5,734 nucleotides of DNA from positions 1-5,734 of the forward strand of contig CALELS010000038.1 in assembly GCA_937902735.1 (NCBI GenBank), read 5' to 3'. Every line of letters begins with the position of its first letter. Position 1 is the stretch's first letter. Positions 5,158 to 5,734 of the stretch are shown piece by piece. Source of the DNA: an uncultured Caryophanales bacterium (lineage in GTDB: Bacteria > Bacillota_I > Bacilli_A > RFN20 > CAG-826). Under the pieces are notes generated by a model. The model saw only the letters and a list, made by a program, of their open reading frames with translations, was not told the origin of the DNA and did not search any database. Both the position numbers and the translations under genes were made by a program.

Positions 5158-5182
5158 AAGGTCTATTGAGTAGACCTTTTTT
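5158..5182 (+). terminator. Intrinsic terminator of the lipid kinase gene
   Basis: AAGGTCTA (5158-5165) pairs perfectly with TAGACCTT (5171-5178) around a TTGAG loop and runs into six T's (5177-5182). It lies 15 nt after the stop codon. Confidence 0.92.
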
Positions 5183-5213
5183 ATTATTCACATGAAATAC
5201 AAAAAAATGTTCA

Positions 5214-5255
5214 TGATTGCGTACAATTGTACTTGATTACGTACAACTATGTAAT
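5214..5255. promoter_or_regulatory. Repeat-containing operator/promoter region of the former YefM-YoeB locus
   Basis: TGATTGCGTACAA (5214-5226) recurs as TGATTACGTACAA (5234-5246) with 12 of 13 matches, 20 bp apart, so on the same helix face. GTACAATTGTAC (5221-5232) is a perfect 12-bp palindrome, and ATTAC (5236-5240)/GTAAT (5251-5255) a second inverted repeat. E. coli YefM operators also contain TGTACA-type palindromes. Possible promoter elements within the region are TTGTAC (5227-5232), 17 bp and TGTAAT (5250-5255), but the short remaining leader makes this uncertain. Confidence 0.55.
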
Positions 5256-5276
5256 TATATTAAGGAGAAAATGTTT

Positions 5277-5555
5277 ATGTCGGTTACAAATATTTCTGTA
5301 TTAAGAAAGAATCTATTTTCAACCATTGATAATGTTATTGAATTTAATGAATCTGTGACTGTAAGCACAAAGAATGGCAATGCTGTTATCATTTCCGAGG
5401 ATGAATACAAAGCAATGATGGAAACTATATTTTTGGTTTCACAAAAAGGATTGGTTGAAAGAATTAACCTTCAACATAGGCTGGTTTATAAACTACATAA
5501 AGATATTAATACAATTATCATTCATTCAATGTTGTCATATTATGGAGATAATTAA
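5277..5555 (+). pseudogene. YefM antitoxin fused in frame to the C-terminus of a YoeB/Txe toxin (deletion chimera)
   Basis: The 92-codon ORF joins two incomplete proteins. Residues 1-63 match a Phd/YefM antitoxin: the DNA-binding dimerisation domain MSVTNISVLRKNLFSTIDNV, VTVSTKNGNAVII and EDEYKAMMET; the toxin-wrapping C-terminal tail is missing. Residues 62-92 match the end of a YoeB/Txe endoribonuclease: RINLQHRLVY, where Arg68 aligns with catalytic Arg65 of YoeB, and the end SYYGDN, where Tyr88-Tyr89 aligns with His83-Tyr84. The toxin start, including catalytic Glu46, is absent, so no toxicity is expected. AGAATTAA at 5460-5467 lies at the junction and could be the microhomology for a deletion estimated at about 250 bp. 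AAGGAG at 5262-5267 lies 9 nt before ATG 5277; ATG 5271 is only 3 nt away. The chimera may still bind its operator. Confidence 0.8.
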
Positions 5556-5558
5556 GCT

Positions 5559-5586
5559 TTGCAAAATTTCAAAAATCACATAAAAT
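5559..5586 (+). promoter_or_regulatory. Promoter of the structured RNA
   Basis: TTGCAA (5559-5564), a 16-bp spacer and TAAAAT (5581-5586) form a good sigma-A-type promoter. Transcription would start at about 5593, which is the first base of the GCATC strand of the RNA's closing helix. The -35 begins 4 nt after the chimera's stop codon. Confidence 0.6.
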
Positions 5587-5592
5587 AAAAAC

Positions 5593-5686
5593 GCATCAGA
5601 GGACAGTACGTCGTAACGTAGGGGAGACAATAGTCGGCCGCCTGTTAGATAAGATGCCGAGTGAGCTCGTATTACGGGCTTTTTTT
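5593..5686 (+). ncRNA. Structured RNA or riboswitch-like leader of unassigned class
   Basis: This segment is 54% G+C over 5593-5679 (47 of 87) in an AT-rich setting, framed by a promoter and an intrinsic terminator. Helices visible: closing stem GCATC/GATGC (5593-5597/5653-5657); hairpin TACGT-CGTA-ACGTA (5607-5620) followed by GGGGAG (5621-5626); TCGGC/GCCGA (5634-5638/5656-5660), which competes with the closing stem; CGAG-TGAG-CTCG (5658-5669), which competes with the terminator. Such mutually exclusive pairs are the usual logic of attenuators and riboswitches. I cannot place it in a known class. If a leader, its gene lies beyond the window; if not, it is a small RNA of about 94 nt. From 5687 to the window end I see only AT-rich sequence and a weak AAGTA/TACTT hairpin (5716-5730). 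Confidence 0.6.
5664..5686 (+). terminator. Intrinsic terminator of the structured RNA
   Basis: AGCTCGT (5664-5670) pairs with ACGGGCT (5674-5680) over 7 bp including one U-G pair, around the triloop ATT, and leads straight into seven T's (5680-5686). An alternative hairpin CGAG/CTCG (5658-5661/5666-5669) would consume its 5' arm. Confidence 0.85.
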
Positions 5687-5734
5687 ACACTAAATATAGG
5701 GTTTTTCTTTTATCCAAGTAAAATGTACTTATGT

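Noticed and set aside
5217..5276. TTG start that would extend the YefM-YoeB chimera by 20 residues
   Set aside because: It runs through the operator repeats, has no ribosome binding site, and the family N-terminus MSVTNIS begins at ATG 5277 with AAGGAG 9 nt upstream.
5593..5660. Assignment of the structured RNA as a ZTP (pfl) riboswitch
   Set aside because: GGGGAG and CCGCC are suggestive, but the conserved CUGGGC element and the expected order of helices are not seen, so it is left unassigned.
5552..5734. Stop-free frame through the structured RNA to the window edge
   Set aside because: It crosses a strong intrinsic terminator, has no plausible start with a ribosome site, and its translation shows no family signature; the RNA reading fits better.
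1..5734. CRISPR array, tRNA or rRNA genes
   Set aside because: No regularly spaced repeats of CRISPR length, no cloverleaf with a T-loop, and no rRNA-like segments were found on either strand.

Overview
The window is AT-rich (about one third G+C by eye) with strong AGGAG-type ribosome binding sites, short intergenic gaps and hairpin-plus-T-run terminators. This points to a low-GC Firmicute or relative, possibly a host-associated Bacilli/Erysipelotrichia-like lineage; the genus cannot be read from the sequence. Tryptophan is encoded by TGG in every tryptophan-containing gene I read, and hipB ends in TGA, so the standard code fits better than the Mycoplasma code. All genes lie on the + strand.

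Layout. (1) 1-1608: a monocistronic trpB-like gene whose product carries an extra N-terminal excisionase/MerR-type helix-turn-helix. It has its own promoter and a terminator that appears to hold a 30-bp IS3-like remnant in its loop; no trpA or other trp gene is visible. (2) 1609-3098: a hipBA toxin-antitoxin operon with overlapping genes, a promoter/operator region rich in inverted repeats, and a possibly leaderless hipB mRNA. (3) 3099-3505: a gap with a hairpin, a possible 30-codon gene relic followed by a terminator, and a GC-rich cluster of three small hairpins. (4) 3506-4034: two small, tightly coupled genes, a DUF4177-type protein and a protein of unknown function. (5) 4222-5142: a diacylglycerol-kinase/YegS-family lipid kinase with its own promoter and terminator. 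(6) 5214-5555: the remnant of a YefM-YoeB type II toxin-antitoxin locus, fused by an apparent in-frame deletion into one 92-codon ORF with antitoxin head and toxin tail, behind what look like its original operators. (7) 5559-5686: a self-contained unit of promoter, about 94-nt GC-rich structured RNA and intrinsic terminator, with competing helices, so a candidate riboswitch/attenuator or small RNA.

The genes do not form one pathway. The window reads as a patchwork of single-gene units interleaved with toxin-antitoxin loci and their debris. The three items most worth following are the HTH-TrpB fusion, the antitoxin-toxin deletion chimera, and the unassigned structured RNA at the right end.
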